From NCBI RefSeq assembly GCF_018143015.1, contig NC_054744.1, positions 5,453,059 to 5,517,058 on the forward strand: a DNA stretch of 64,000 nt. The letters are read 5' to 3'. The notes under the pieces were generated by a model. The model worked only from the letters and a program-made list of their open reading frames with translations, did not search any database and was not told where the DNA came from. A program made the translations under genes and the position numbers. Position 1 is the stretch's first letter, and the number at the start of each line of letters is the position of its first letter. Positions 1-10,330 of this stretch are shown here, one piece after another. The DNA is from Lytechinus variegatus (lineage: Eukaryota > Echinodermata > Echinoidea > Temnopleuroida > Toxopneustidae).

Positions 1-430
1 CAAATGAGAGAGTTGATGACATCACTCACTCACTATTTCTTCTGTATTTTATTATATGAAATATGAAACATTGTTATTTTCTCGTCATTGTCATGTGAAA
101 TGAAGTTTCATTCCTCCCTGAACACGTGGAATTCCATTATTTTAACATTTTGTGCTTTAGGCAAGGAAGTCCTAATCGTCAAATTCGTAAAAATTGAAAT
201 ATTGCATAATTCAAACAATAAAAAACAAAAGAAATAGAGAGTGACATCATCGACTCTCTCATTTGGATGTAACTGGCTCGTTCATGTAACTATTTTGTTG
301 AAAATAAGCGAAACTTTGAAATGTCATAACTTTCTTATTTTACATCCGATTTTGTTGAAATTTTCAGCATTGTGCTTGTCTGATTTTTCTCTATTGATTC
401 AAATCAACATTTTTCTGAGGTGGACTTGAC
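1..430. repeat. Palindromic MITE, family P1, copy 1 (cut by window edge)
   Basis: Positions 1-41 and 226-264 are inverted copies of each other (CAAATGAGAGAGTTGATGAC at the left end). The same family recurs at 42640-43140 and 53600-54185, including the outer arm seen here at 265-430 (AACTTTCTTATTTTACATCC). In the 42.6 kb copy both outer arms are present as long inverted repeats, so this copy probably began upstream of the window. No protein is encoded; the translatable stretch at 241-429 lies wholly inside the repeat. Confidence 0.75.
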
Positions 431-786
431 CTTTAACAACTCACAATTGTCCAACAATGCAATATTTTGAATTTTCTGTCATCTTGTAATATCAGCCCAC
501 AAAAGAGAACACACTAATTCACCACTTAATACCACACTTATGATGTAACCAAGAAGCCAACGGGTACTTTCCTCTCAAATCTTTAGGTTCTATGTGTGAA
601 TAACATTATATAGGCTAATTCATTCCTCTGTATTATTATTGATGCTTACCTCAAAATGTATGGTTACACATATTTAATGAAAGACCACTCTAGTTGTTCG
701 TCACTTTGCACCCCCGTTAAAAAGGGACCCTCTAGGCTTAGAGCCAGGTGCTCGGCATTTCAGAATGGAGACGAGTAATAATAACA
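431..786. other. Short intergenic stretch, nothing recognised
   Basis: AT-rich sequence between the MITE arm and the left end of the DIRS element. I see no gene, RNA or clear repeat boundary here. Confidence 0.5.
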
Positions 787-849
787 TATTTTATTTCGTA
801 ATTCTCCTGGAGAAATTACAGGAGATCCCGCCCGCGCATGCGCAGTCAT
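787..849 (+). repeat. DIRS left inverted terminal repeat
   Basis: Positions 815-849 match the reverse complement of 5565-5599 over 35 bases; 787-825 match the reverse complement of 5344-5382. Confidence 0.85.
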
Positions 850-1035
850 TACGTTCGCAGCATTGATTTAGCAGTCATATTCCGCCATTTGGGGTAAGAT
901 AAAAATTGCTTTTTCTTCCCCTTCTTCGAGTTGGTTGCTGGAAATTATGCGCTAGAGCTAAACTTTTCTATTACAACCTCCTTCTGATATCGACGCTGGG
1001 TTCGAGTTGGAGTACTTCATGACGAAAATACGATT

Positions 1036-1197
1036 ATGAATCGTGATTTCTTGAATGTGGGTACCAGCCCGCCGGCGACTCAGTCGCAGCGGAGTGCGGT
1101 TTCTCCACCGGGCCAGACGCCGGCGAAGCCGGGCGCAGGGACCCGTTCCACGAGCCAGCAACCAGCGTCGCATCAACAGTCTTCGTATTCGACTTAG
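1036..1197 (+). CDS. Short Pro/Ser/Gln-rich reading frame, possible gag N-terminus
   Basis: An ATG opens 53 codons rich in S, P, Q and T (begins MNRDFLNVGTSPPATQ), in a locally GC-rich stretch inside the DIRS leader. Its position upstream of the gag-like fragment suggests the 5' part of the first DIRS reading frame. The composition is low complexity, so this is only an inference; it may equally be untranslated leader. Confidence 0.3.
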   Translation: MNRDFLNVGTSPPATQSQRSAVSPPGQTPAKPGAGTRSTSQQPASHQQSSYST

Positions 1198-1223
1198 TCG
1201 AATACAGTTATAGATAACTTCGT

Positions 1224-1402
1224 GATAAAGGAGATATGATTGAATCTCCGTCGGGCTTTTCGGGCATAGGTACCGATATGGCACTATTGAAAGCCAAGCC
1301 CAATAAAATTGTCAAAAACATAAAGATAAAGGAGATATTAAATCTCCGTCGGGCTCTTCGGGCATAGGAACCGATATGACACGAACAAAGCCAAGCCCAA
1401 AA
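1224..1402. repeat. Two tandem copies of an 80-base DIRS leader segment
   Basis: 1224-1304 and 1325-1402 both read ATAAAGGAGATAT, then AATCTCCGTCGGGCT, CGGGCATAGG, CCGATATG and AAGCCAAGCCCAA. Differences are single-base changes and small indels. Confidence 0.7.
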
Positions 1403-1782
1403 AGAATAACCTTCCCCCTCAACTTCAAACTCTGAGTTTGAGGAGAGACTGAATTAGAATCGCTTTTGACTGAAGCACTGGAGAACCAGGCTTTTCAGAA
1501 CCAGTCAGGGAGCCAGTTACTCCCCAGGCATAGGTCAGCCATTATCAAGATAGTATTCTGAGGCTGTCTTTTTACGATGATAATAATGGTTATGATGATC
1601 AGAATTCTTAAATACAGTTCCACGCAGGTCAGGTCCATGTGACCAATGTCAATGATGACAATTCACAAGCTCCAGATTTCGAGAGTGGGGAAGGTGAATG
1701 TGATGTGGGCCAATTAAGGCCCAGGCATACCGGCATTACTAGCCGCTAAGTTTGCCCAGCCCCAAGAGATGGGGCACGGCAA

Positions 1783-2443
1783 TTGATAACCTTGGTCGAT
1801 ATGCCAAGAGTTAATGCTCCCATTTGGGACAAACTAAAACAAGTAGGCCTAACTAGACAAAGAAACCTGCAACTACAAAAAATTCAACGTTCACTAACCA
1901 GAGGTTTGACAGCATTCATGCAATCTTTAGACCCAGAGAATATTTCTGAAGCTCAACAAGATTGCCTCGCTTTGCTCAGCAATACCAATTTTGAGCTAAA
2001 TTGCACAAGGAAACGTCTTATCAGACCTGATATGAATATGAAATTTACACCATTGTGCAAATCTTCCCAAGTGGGCAAGTTCTTATTTGGAGATGATCTT
2101 GCTAAGCAAGTGAAAGACCTGAGTGGGCAGCTGCAGGGATGATGAGAGGCCAATTGAAGGACAAGCAATTCAAGTCTCACACATATCACCCATATGCTAG
2201 GAATAAAACCAGTACTCGTGAATCTGGATGGGCTCAATCAGCCCAACATGATTTGTGGTCAGGCAACCAGAGGGTCCTTTTTTAGGGCATCCCCAGTGGA
2301 AACGACACAAGAACAAGGGTCATGACCAGTGGCAGAACCCAGGCTCGCAGAGCAGAATGCCTCTCAACAGCCCCTTTCCCCCCAAAGCAGGGTGCATCTT
2401 GGAAGAAAACAAAGTAACTACTTCTATTGAAGAGACGAGTTAA
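1783..2443 (+). pseudogene. DIRS gag-like protein fragment
   Basis: An open stretch of about 119 codons (1783-2142) contains the signature I associate with animal DIRS gag proteins: a leucine-rich helix region, then RPDMNMKF, LCKSS and LFGDDLAKQVKDL near the C-terminal side. After a stop near 2142 related coding continues in other frames to about 2443 (basic and Q/W-rich text such as GHPQWKRHKNKGHDQW), as in the tail of these proteins. It sits between the DIRS leader and the RT relic, the expected place. Several stops show it is dead. Assignment rests on motif memory, not on a search. Confidence 0.7.
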
Positions 2444-2479
2444 CTCAATGATTATTCAAAGTTTCCTATTGGTGGCCGA

Positions 2480-4250
2480 ATGAGGCATTTTGTAAACAAT
2501 TGGAAAATATTACTTCTGATCACGTCATCTTATCAACTGTTGAAGGGTAAATTAGAGTTTGAAAATTTATCTATTAAACCATACCGTTCACTACCCCCAC
2601 ACTGTTTTCATATCAGAACAGTTGAAGTAATTCAAATCAAGAAATTATACACTTACTTGAGGAAAAGGTGATTGAACAATGCTCCCATGAGAATGGAGAG
2701 TTCGTGTCCAACATTTTTATTCGGCCCAAGAAAAATACTGGGCTAATTAAGAGTTATTCTGGATCTTTCTGACCTGAAAAAGTATGGCTGTCAGCATTTT
2801 AAGATGGATAGCATACATACAGCTACACAATGTCAGAAAATTTGTTTTCTTGCCTCAGTGGACCTCCGGGATGCTTACTTTTCGGTCCCAGTTCACCCTT
2901 CAGATGTTTACCAAATGGTTTGAGTTCTGCACCACGGCTCTTTACCAAAATTTTGAAACCAGTGTTTGCCACACTGCACCAAGCAAACCACATCTTAGTG
3001 GGTTATCATGACAACACCATCATTATTGGTAACAATAAGGCCCAAGTACAGAAGGCAATTGATGCCACGGTTGGCCTTTTATCAGAGCTTAGGTTTATTA
3101 TTCACCCTGATAAGTCGGTACTCAAACCATTACAGGAAATTACTTTCCTTGGATTGGCCCTTAATTCAGTGAATATGTCCATTACACTCCCTTCTGACAA
3201 GGTAAATGAAATTAAAAAGTGTTGCCTATAGGCCTCCTCCAAACTAACTTGCCTAGTATTAGAGCAGTCTAGATCTCCAGAACAATTGGGAAAATTGTAC
3301 CATCATTCCCTGCTGTCCAATATGGCCCTCTTTTCTATCGGGCTTTGGAATTTGACAAAATTGTAGCACTGAAAATTAACAAAGGTCATTTTGATAGACC
3401 CATTCAACTCTCGCAGGCAGCTCGGTACGATCTTGAATGGTGGATAGCAAACCTGCACATTGTATACTCGTCTTTGAGAGTAAAGAACCGGACCTGGAGT
3501 TGTACTCCGATGCAAGCTGTTCGGAATGGGAAACTACATGTATAGAGCTAAATTCTAGTAAATTAAAGGTGGGCGATGGAATGCCGAGGAGCTTGTCAAA
3601 GCTCAGAATAGTGAGATTGATTATCTTGAATTACTGGCAGCCTTTTTCGGACTAAAGTCCTTTTGTACATCTATGAAAAATATCATATCCTACTACGCAT
3701 AGATCATGTAGTTGTAATGAAATTGCAAATGCAATCTGTAAATGGTGTTTAGAGAGAAATATTTGGCTGTCTATTTCTTATATTCCAGGCAAGCTAAATG
3801 TAGTAGCTGACAAGCTGTCTCGTAAATTCAATGATAGGACAGAGTGGACACTGGATAAACAAGCTTTTAACCAATATACTCCTTACTTTGGCTCACCAGA
3901 TATTGACTTATCTGCATCTCGACTAAATAATCAATTGCCTAGGTATGTCTCTTGGCAACCCGATCCTAGTGCATTCTTGGTTGATACATTTTTTTTCTAA
4001 ACTGGGCCAAGTTGAATTTTTATGTCTTCCCACGTATTTTGTCTCATGCCAAGTTGCTTGCAGAAATTTCTGAATGACAAGGATATACGGGCTTACTAGT
4101 TGTCCCATATTGGCCCTCACAATTTCGGTTTTCCTTGCTCCAAATTATAGGAAAGAGGAAAGGGTTACTAACTTTACCCTTCTCAAATTTCACCCCTTTT
4201 GAGATCACATTGATCTATTATGTTGTAGGATCTCCGGAAACATTTCAAGA
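2480..4250 (+). pseudogene. DIRS reverse transcriptase and RNase H relic
   Basis: Conserved pieces appear in order but in different frames. An N-terminal KPYRSLPPH segment lies near 2570. The DIRS-like motif LPNGLSSAPRLFTKILKP lies near 2907-2965, followed by VGYHDNTIIIG, where the usual catalytic YxDD has become YHDN. A thumb-like segment HPDKSVLKPLQEITFLGL follows. RNase H shows as LELYSDASCSEW near 3497, and a WLSIPYIPGKLNVVADKLSR segment near 3762. The order RT then RNase H matches DIRS and other YR elements. Frameshifts, stops and the altered catalytic motif make it non-functional. Confidence 0.8.
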
Positions 4251-4304
4251 GACTGAATAAAAAGACCACGGAGATCATAAGGTCTTCACGGGGAGACTCT
4301 ACTA

Positions 4305-4400
4305 AAAATCAATAATAATAATAATGCTCAATTCTTGTAAAGCGCATATAGCACAGCATGTCCCTATGTGCTGTATCTACATAAGAAAATGGAAAAACTT
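4305..4400. repeat. SINE-type 3' tail inserted in the DIRS element
   Basis: An (AAT)n run is joined to a sequence like TTGTAAAGCGCATATAGCAC, close to the ending GTAAAGCGCTTAGAG...GCGCTATATAA of the SINE tails at 26090 and 38640. It interrupts the DIRS coding relic between the RNase H and recombinase regions. Confidence 0.5.
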
Positions 4401-4439
4401 TATTTAGACAAAGGTTGGAGTTATGTTCAATCATCAAGA

Positions 4440-5310
4440 CATTAATTGGAGTTCTTTACAAGTTTATATGAACACCGAGCTGGTTATAGTACCTTGAACA
4501 CTACAGAAGCACCTTGTCTAAATTTTTAGTTTTAGATGGTCCTTTAACAGTGGGAACTCATTCATTAGTGCACCACTTTATGAAAGGAACCTTTCAACTT
4601 CGACCACCCAAACCCAGGTACACTAACATATCTGGGATGTTAAATTAGTGTTGAACCATTTAAGGAAGCCAGCACCCGAGAGAACCCTTAGCCTCAAGCT
4701 CTTGAGCCTGAAAATTGTCACCCTCTTGGCACTAACCTCAGCGCAGCGGGTGCAGTCGCTTCATCAGTTAAACATTGAGCATATGACTCTTAAGGATACT
4801 AGTAGTGGAGCTACGTTTTGCTTTGGTCAACTACTGAACAAGACAGACCAGGGCATATGAAGATATGACATTGGAAGCTTATACCCTATAGATAAGCGAC
4901 TGTGTGTTCTTGATTATCTAAAACATTATATTCGAAGAACAGAACGTCTGAGTGGATCATAAAAAGTTCCTTTTTATCAGCTGTCAGAAGCCTCATGTGA
5001 GGATAAGTTAATTTATATCAAACCATTTCCCTTTGGATACGAGTAAATCTAGCTGCAGCTGGGGTAGACACTGATTTCTATAAGGCGCAATCCACGAGGG
5101 CTGCGTCGGTGTCAGAAGCTGAGAGGTCAGAAGTTCCCATCGCTGCTATTATCTCAGACAGGCTGGATGGACTAATGAGAAAACTTTTAACAACTCTATC
5201 ATACGCTTTGGATCAGAAAAGTGACTTCTCAGCCTCCTTGTTAGGCAGTGCCTCATACTCGGTTGTAGAGGTTATGTTGTGTTCACACCAGGGTTGTGAC
5301 TTGGTGTAAT
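4440..5310 (+). pseudogene. DIRS tyrosine recombinase relic
   Basis: The region encodes parts of a YR integrase in several frames. An N-terminal part is followed by LTSAQRVQSLHQLN (4732-4779), the box that normally carries the first catalytic Arg. Near 5078-5103 it reads YKAQSTRAAS, the place of the catalytic H-x-x-R; here the His codon is CAA (Gln, 5088-5090) while the Arg remains. A Tyr-His-Thr stretch near 5197 in a shifted frame fits the catalytic Tyr. The fragment ends next to the internal complementary region as expected for DIRS. Stops and frameshifts make it inactive. Confidence 0.75.
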
Positions 5311-5343
5311 TTTGGTATCAAATATGCCTCCTGAGCTTTGAAA

Positions 5344-5455
5344 TCTCCTGTAATTTCTCCAGGAGAATTACGAAATAAAATAGAAAGATTAAATGAGAAC
5401 AAAGTTTGAAATTTAATATTTATTTTATGAGTAATTTGGAGGGAGAGATTACAGG
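5344..5455. repeat. DIRS internal complementary region
   Basis: 5344-5382 is the reverse complement of the element's left end, and 5383-5455 the exact reverse complement of 5592-5664 in the right terminal repeat. Together these two halves represent the joined ends, the template used to regenerate the termini in DIRS replication (known for the family). Confidence 0.9.
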
Positions 5456-5564
5456 CCCCCCACTCCCTCCCATTACTCAAGGGCAAAATTAGCTCTAACT
5501 TGTTCTCATCTTAGTTTAATCTTTCTTGCTGTTTTATCAGGAGTCATATTTGATGCTTTGAATG

Positions 5565-5670
5565 ATGACTGCGCATGCGCGGGCGGGATCTCCTGTAATC
5601 TCTCCCTCCAAATTACTCATAAAATAAATATTAAATTTCAAACTTTGTTCTCATTTAATCTTTCTATTAT
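5565..5670 (-). repeat. DIRS right inverted terminal repeat
   Basis: Begins ATGACTGCGCATGCGCGGGC, inverted to the left terminus, and continues into the 73-base segment that is complementary to the internal region. The element ends near TCTTTCTATTAT. Confidence 0.85.
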
Positions 5671-5719
5671 AGGGATAAAGTTTATAAATATTTTGTGAAA
5701 ACAGTTATATGCACATCGT

Positions 5720-5856
5720 CATAGGCGGCGGATTTGCTTGTCAATTTATTTTCCTACGTCCTCCCTACAATTTTGGGGTTGAGAACCCTTTTTTTTTGGC
5801 TTGTCAAAAAATTGTTGGTTGTCCCCTCCTAAAATTTTTGGCTTCCGCCGCCAATG
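5720..5856. mobile_element. hAT-like MITE, 137 bp
   Basis: Ends are CATAGGCGGCGG and CCGCCGCCAATG, imperfect inverted repeats. Flanking octamers CACATCGT (5712-5719) and CACATCAT (5857-5864) form an 8-bp target duplication with one mismatch, as for hAT elements. Non-coding. It appears to be inserted next to, or in the end of, the palindromic element at 5868-6310. Confidence 0.75.
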
Positions 5857-5867
5857 CACATCATCAT

Positions 5868-6310
5868 GAATATTCATTATGTGTGCTGATGATTTCATAT
5901 CCCCACTTAACGTTTTCCTATGTTATTACAAGAAATCATAAATGTTTCATTATTTCAGACAAGCGTTAATGATGTTTCTCCATTATGATGGAATAAGTCG
6001 TGGCTGTAAATAGATAACGCACTTAATCAGTTGTTAATCCAATTGTTTTAGTTCTTGGTAGAAAAAATTGAATAAACCTTATTTCATACAATGAAATACA
6101 AAAGAACAAGTGGGGATATGACATCATCAGCCCACGTAATGAATATTCCATAAAGAATGTGTTTCACCAGAATAATGCAAATCTTTAAAATTCAATAACT
6201 TTATTTGTTATCCAATTTTGATCAAATTTCCAGCATTTTGCTTTGTGAATTTTACTCTATTTATTGTGATATAAATATCTCTAACCTGGACCATCCCTGT
6301 TACGACAGGC
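5868..6310. repeat. Palindromic MITE related to family P1
   Basis: 5868-5908 (GAATATTCATTATGTGTGCT, then GATGATTTCATATCCCC) is inverted relative to 6110-6150. The right outer arm reads AACTTTATTTGTTATCCAAT, TTGATCAAATTTCCAGCATT, resembling the P1 arm at 325-372. Non-coding. Confidence 0.65.
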
Positions 6311-6399
6311 TCACTATGAGAACAGATTAGAGGTGAAGAGGCTACCGTGGGTCAATAAGTTCACTAATTTCTTTATCATTATTATCTTTTTTAACACTC

Positions 6400-6775
6400 A
6401 TGAGGCACTTCTCCTGTGTAGGTTTCAAAATTATATTTTAGAGTAATCTTGATTCAAATTTCTTTTGCAATGTACACATTCAAGACTTTTCTTCTGTGAG
6501 GGTTAGGATATGTCTTCTTACGCAGATTGCTGCCATTGGATGAGAATTTCTTTTCACAGAACATTCGTATGAAGGCTTTTCTCATGTGGGTGTGTGTGTG
6601 ATAGTTGTTAAGGGTACTAGGCTCTCTTCTTGAATTAGAAAATACTCTCATGTGCCAAGTTTATTTCACATTGTGAACCTTCCAATGGGTTTTCCGTGTG
6701 GGCTATGAAATATTTTCTTAAATGACTCTTCCATGTGAATGCCTTTTCACAGTCTGTACATTCATGTAGTCAAGG
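6400..6775 (-). pseudogene. Degenerate C2H2 zinc-finger relic
   Basis: Reading the minus strand, 6766-6690 encodes a finger-like segment HECTDCEKAFTWKSHLRK followed by a displaced H and a HTENP linker. Further down, pieces such as CVHCKRN and FIRMFCEKKFSSNGSNLRK appear in other frames. Stops and indels break it. It is separated by about 4 kb from the large finger array at 10740-15855 on the same strand and looks like an old detached fragment of such an array. Confidence 0.6.
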
Positions 6776-6879
6776 ATAGGCCCCATAAAAACTTGACCAA
6801 ACCTTGTTTTTTATGTATACAATATTTTTTGACGGTTTCTTGTCAATTCGAGGGTGCTAATTACGAATCTGGATGATGC

Positions 6880-7330
6880 CACTCGTATAACCTTGAGCAT
6901 TTTCCGCAAATTGGCAAAATCCAATATGGCCGCCAAAATATGCAAATTACCCATAAAAATCCTAAAATTGTCCACACATTAACTATGAAATGCATGAAAT
7001 TGTGTGGCAGGAGTGAAATACTCTCTCAAACAATAATATTTTTACAAAATATTTATTTTCCTGATATTCAAAATGGCTGCCATAGGCCCTTGTATACTCT
7101 ATTATGTACAATATGAATATGGAAAACTAATTTTCACATAAATGAGCACTAAACTGCACAAAATTGCGATGTATGAATGAATATATCAAAATCATCATTG
7201 CTAATGAGATATGTCATTTATTATGTCATATATGGGAACATTTCTGTATTATGATATCAAAAATAGCCGCCACTGGCCCAAACAGTATTGCGTACAATGG
7301 CAATGGGGGCCAAAAAATTCACAAGAGTGA
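6880..7330. repeat. Degenerate repeat with recurring GGCCGCCA motif
   Basis: ATGGCCGCCAAAA (6926), ATGGCTGCCATAGG (7073) and ATAGCCGCCACTGG (7262) recur at about 150-190 bp within otherwise AT-rich text (CAAATTACCCATAAAAAT, ACAATATGAATATGG). I read this as two to three diverged tandem units of one repeat; no coding potential. Confidence 0.45.
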
Positions 7331-7339
7331 TTTTCATTT

Positions 7340-7672
7340 TCATGAACTAGGTCCATATACTAAGTTATGCTGTCATTTCAAAAACTTAACCTTCGGTTAA
7401 GATTTCGATGTTGATTCCCCCCAACATGGTCTAAGTTCATTGACCCTAAATGACCTTTGACATTGGTCATGTGACCTGAAACTCAGGCAGGATATTGAGT
7501 AATACGTCATTAACCTTATTGCAAAGTTTCATGAACTAGGTCCATAGACTTTATAAGTTATGCTGTCATTTCAAAAATTAAACCTTCGGTTAAGATTTGG
7601 TGTTGACGCCGTCGGCGTCGGAAAAGCAGAGCCTACATTTATAGTCTCACTCTGCTATGCAGATGAGACAAA
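7340..7672. repeat. GTCTCACCTGC-family minisatellite element, right end
   Basis: Two units with GACCTTTGACATTGGTCATG and GAACTAGGTCCATAGAC end in GTTGACGCCGTCGGCGTCGG and TCTCACTCTGCTATGCAGAT-GAGACAAAAA. The ending matches the right terminus of the longer copies at 17973-19075 and 29811-30910. The left end is missing. Confidence 0.75.
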
Positions 7673-7880
7673 AATATCTGCGTGCGATGGCGAGCAAATT
7701 AGCTTGAATCGGCGCAATGCGTATGTTATTGCAGTTTAGTTCAGTTCAGTTTGGTTTATTTTTCATATTTCATAAAATATAAAATACAATGTAATGTCCA
7801 TCGAAAGTTAATAATGAAGTAATACAATACATCACAATTATTCATAATTGTACAACTTCATAAGTTGTATAATTACGGGA
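7673..7880. other. Unassigned AT-rich stretch
   Basis: Contains the short tandem CAGTTCAGTTCAGTTTGG near 7740 and AT-rich sequence. It may be the distorted 5' part of the LINE copy that follows; I cannot support more. Confidence 0.3.
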
Positions 7881-9320
7881 TAAGGGGCATTGCTTGGTCA
7901 TGGATTAAGAGTTATCTTTCCAATTGGCAACAATTTTATCAACGTTTATCAATTGCGGCGTCCCGCAGGGTTCTATTCTGGGACCTTTGTTATTTTTAGT
8001 ATACAAATGATATAGTAAATTCATCTTCCATTCTTTCATCTTATTCGCCGATGATACTAATATTTTGTTATCTCACAAGAACTTACCAGAATTAATAAAT
8101 ATGATGAATTTAGAATTAAATAAAGTTTCATCATGGTTTAAATGTAATAAGTTATCTCTTAACATAAGTAAAACTCATATTATGCATTCTCAATCATCTC
8201 ACAGAAATGAAAATTTTACACAAGATATAAAAATTGATGTGCTTTTAGATAAAAAAGAATATGTAAAATTCCTTGGTTTCACAATAGACAAGCATTTATC
8301 ATGGACTCCACACATAAGCAACGTGTCTTCCTCTGTAGCTAAAGGAATTGGAATACTATGTAGACTAAAAAAAATCTTACCAGAGAAATCTCTTGTTATG
8401 ATATATAATACATTGATTTTACCATATATTCACTACTGTAACCTCATTTGGGGGAATAGCTGCAAGACAAGGCTTAATCATATACTTTTATTGCAAAAGA
8501 AAGCGGTTAGAATTTGTTCAAATTCTGCATATCTTTCACATACAGATCCTCTTTTTTATCGTCTGAATATATTTAGGATAAATGATATTAATACTTTACA
8601 AATAGCACTGTTTATGTATAGATATAATTACGACATGTTTCCTCCAGGATTCGCAGATTTATTTTCATATAGTAACAATTTACACTCATATCCAACAAGA
8701 ACATGCAATAATATTCACTTAAACAATCACAGGACACTATTTGCACATAAAACACTAAGACATCATGGACCTGATATTTGGAATGCATTGCCAGATTCAC
8801 TCAAGCAGACAAGATCATTTTATTCCTTTAAACGAACTATAAAAGAATTGCAATTAAACCAATACCTAACAAATTGAAAAAAGAATATCATTACTATTGT
8901 TATCATTATTTTAATTAGACATTGACTTTTATCTAGAACATGTATAAATTAAAAATCAAACAACAAAACGTGTTATTTTCTAAAATTCCATGCAAAGGAC
9001 CAAGCATCTCCCTTGCCCCCCCCCCCCTTCCAGTCCCTCTTGCACCTGCACGTTTAATGACAGTAGACATTAATTATTTTGGCTATTTTCCAGGGTTGTT
9101 ACGTTTTCAAGCTCTGCTTTTGTGACGACCCTTGCAACCATCCCATTTATTGTAACAGAAAATACCACTTAATGATTTTCGTTTATGTAAGATATGTTTG
9201 AGGATTTATATACAAAACTATTGTTCATTATCATGAATGTCAAGTTTCAGATATGTATTTTCGTATCCAGAATTTTGTTATTAAAAATTTGCAAAAACCA
9301 ATAAATGAAATGAAATGATA
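7880..9320 (+). mobile_element. 5'-truncated LINE (non-LTR retrotransposon) copy 1
   Basis: Contains a reverse transcriptase C-terminal half (see the next entry) and about 440 bases of 3' UTR ending in AATAAATGAAATGAAATGAT, a simple-repeat tail typical of CR1/Jockey-like LINEs. The 5' part is missing, as usual for LINE copies made by target-primed reverse transcription. Confidence 0.8.
7945..8877 (+). pseudogene. LINE reverse transcriptase, C-terminal part
   Basis: The sequence starts with the RT motif CGVPQGSILGPLLF (7952-7993). A one-base frameshift follows, then the catalytic FADD (8044-8055) and an open frame to the stop at 8875-8877. The long open part has the conserved LINE segments SLNISKTHIM (where other elements have LN..KT), VKFLGFTIDKHLSW, ILPYIHYCNLIWG and GPDIWNALP. 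These match the RT thumb and C-terminal region of Jockey/CR1-type elements. Upstream text near 7890 (WSWIKSYLSNWQQ) fits the segment before motif B. Endonuclease and RT motif A are absent, so the copy is dead despite its 270-codon open stretch. Confidence 0.8.
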
Positions 9321-9399
9321 TATAAGACAAATGTTTAATATACAATTGAACGTTCAGATTGGAGACAGATACATGTATATCAATACTAGCACATCAATG

Positions 9400-10330
9400 A
9401 TGTGGAGCTCATCCGGCATCTCGCAACAAAATTTAACACAATTTTAATTTCAGCCCAGTTGAAACTGTAGTGAATTATATTGGTGACATAAATTGAGGAT
9501 CTAATTGAAATTGATGAAGAAATGACATATAAGCATTTTTTGTGATCTATGAATAAATTTCATATGAATTAAGTATTAATAATTATCTAGTCAAAGTTTC
9601 TTAACTCTGTGTAGAACCTTGGTGAACCTAATGTAGCTCTCAGATGGAGCAAAAATAACCAGTCAATCAACAAATAAATAAGTAATTTTTGTGAGTTTTG
9701 AAAATATATGAATAAATTAGCATATCTAATGAGTTTCAAAATTCTATGTTGAAATTTTGTATCACCACCTCGAGCTATTACATAAAGCAAACAAAATTGA
9801 AATTGATCAACAAATGAGGAAGAAAAAACATTTCTTGTTAATTCTGTGTAGAAGTTTGGTGAACCTCATGAAGTTCTACAAAATGGAAGAAGAAAAAAAG
9901 TAAAAATCGGTCAACAATTAGAGATGGAAAGCATTTTATGTGAATTTTTAAAAATATGAATAAATTAATTTCCCATAAATTAGCATAAAAATTGTTCTAG
10001 TCAAAATTTCAAAATTCTGTGCAGAAGATTGGTGAACCTCATGAAGCTCTACCAGATGAAAGCAAAAAATTCAAAATCGGTCAACAAATAAAGAAGCATT
10101 TTTTGTGAATTTTGAAAATACACATAAATTAGCATACTTAATAAATTTCAAAATTCTGTGTAGAAGTTTTGAATCCCCCACCTAGTGCTATCATATAAAG
10201 CAAACAGAATTGAAATCAGACTTGAATTGGCGAAGTAGTAGCATTTTGAAATTGTGGATGGACGACAGACGACGGACACCACGCCACGGCATAAGCTCAT
10301 CTTGCCCTTCGGGCCGGATGAGCTAAAAGT
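9400..10330. repeat. AGCTCATCCGGC-family inverted-repeat minisatellite element
   Basis: Left end AGCTCATCCGGC (about 9407) is inverted to GCCGGATGAGCT (about 10313). Inside are about five degenerate units of 130-150 bp with AAATTCTGTGTAGAAG, TGGTGAACCTCATGAAG, CAAAATCGGTCAACAAAT and TTTTGTGAATTTTGAAAAT. Before the right end stands GGATGGACGACAGACGACGG. The plan is the same as in the three other minisatellite element families in this window, but the unit sequence differs. Confidence 0.7.

Larger units (their letters stand above)
787..5670 (+). mobile_element. DIRS-type tyrosine-recombinase retrotransposon, decayed
   Basis: The element has the layout diagnostic of DIRS1-like retrotransposons. 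A left terminal repeat (787-849) is inverted relative to a right one (5565-5670), sharing a core that contains CCCGCCCGCGCATGCGCAGT. Just inside the right end lies an internal complementary region (5344-5455). Its first 39 bases are the reverse complement of 787-825 and its next 73 bases the exact reverse complement of 5592-5664. Between the ends are, in order, a gag-like fragment, a reverse transcriptase and RNase H relic, and a tyrosine-recombinase relic, all on the plus strand. Many stops and frameshifts mean it cannot be autonomous now. DIRS elements integrate by recombinase and make no target-site duplication; none is seen. A SINE tail sits inside it near 4305-4400. Confidence 0.9.

Noticed and set aside
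958..1284. 108-codon minus-strand open frame, Arg-rich
   Set aside because: Lies within the DIRS leader, antisense to the element, and is explained by GC-rich composition.
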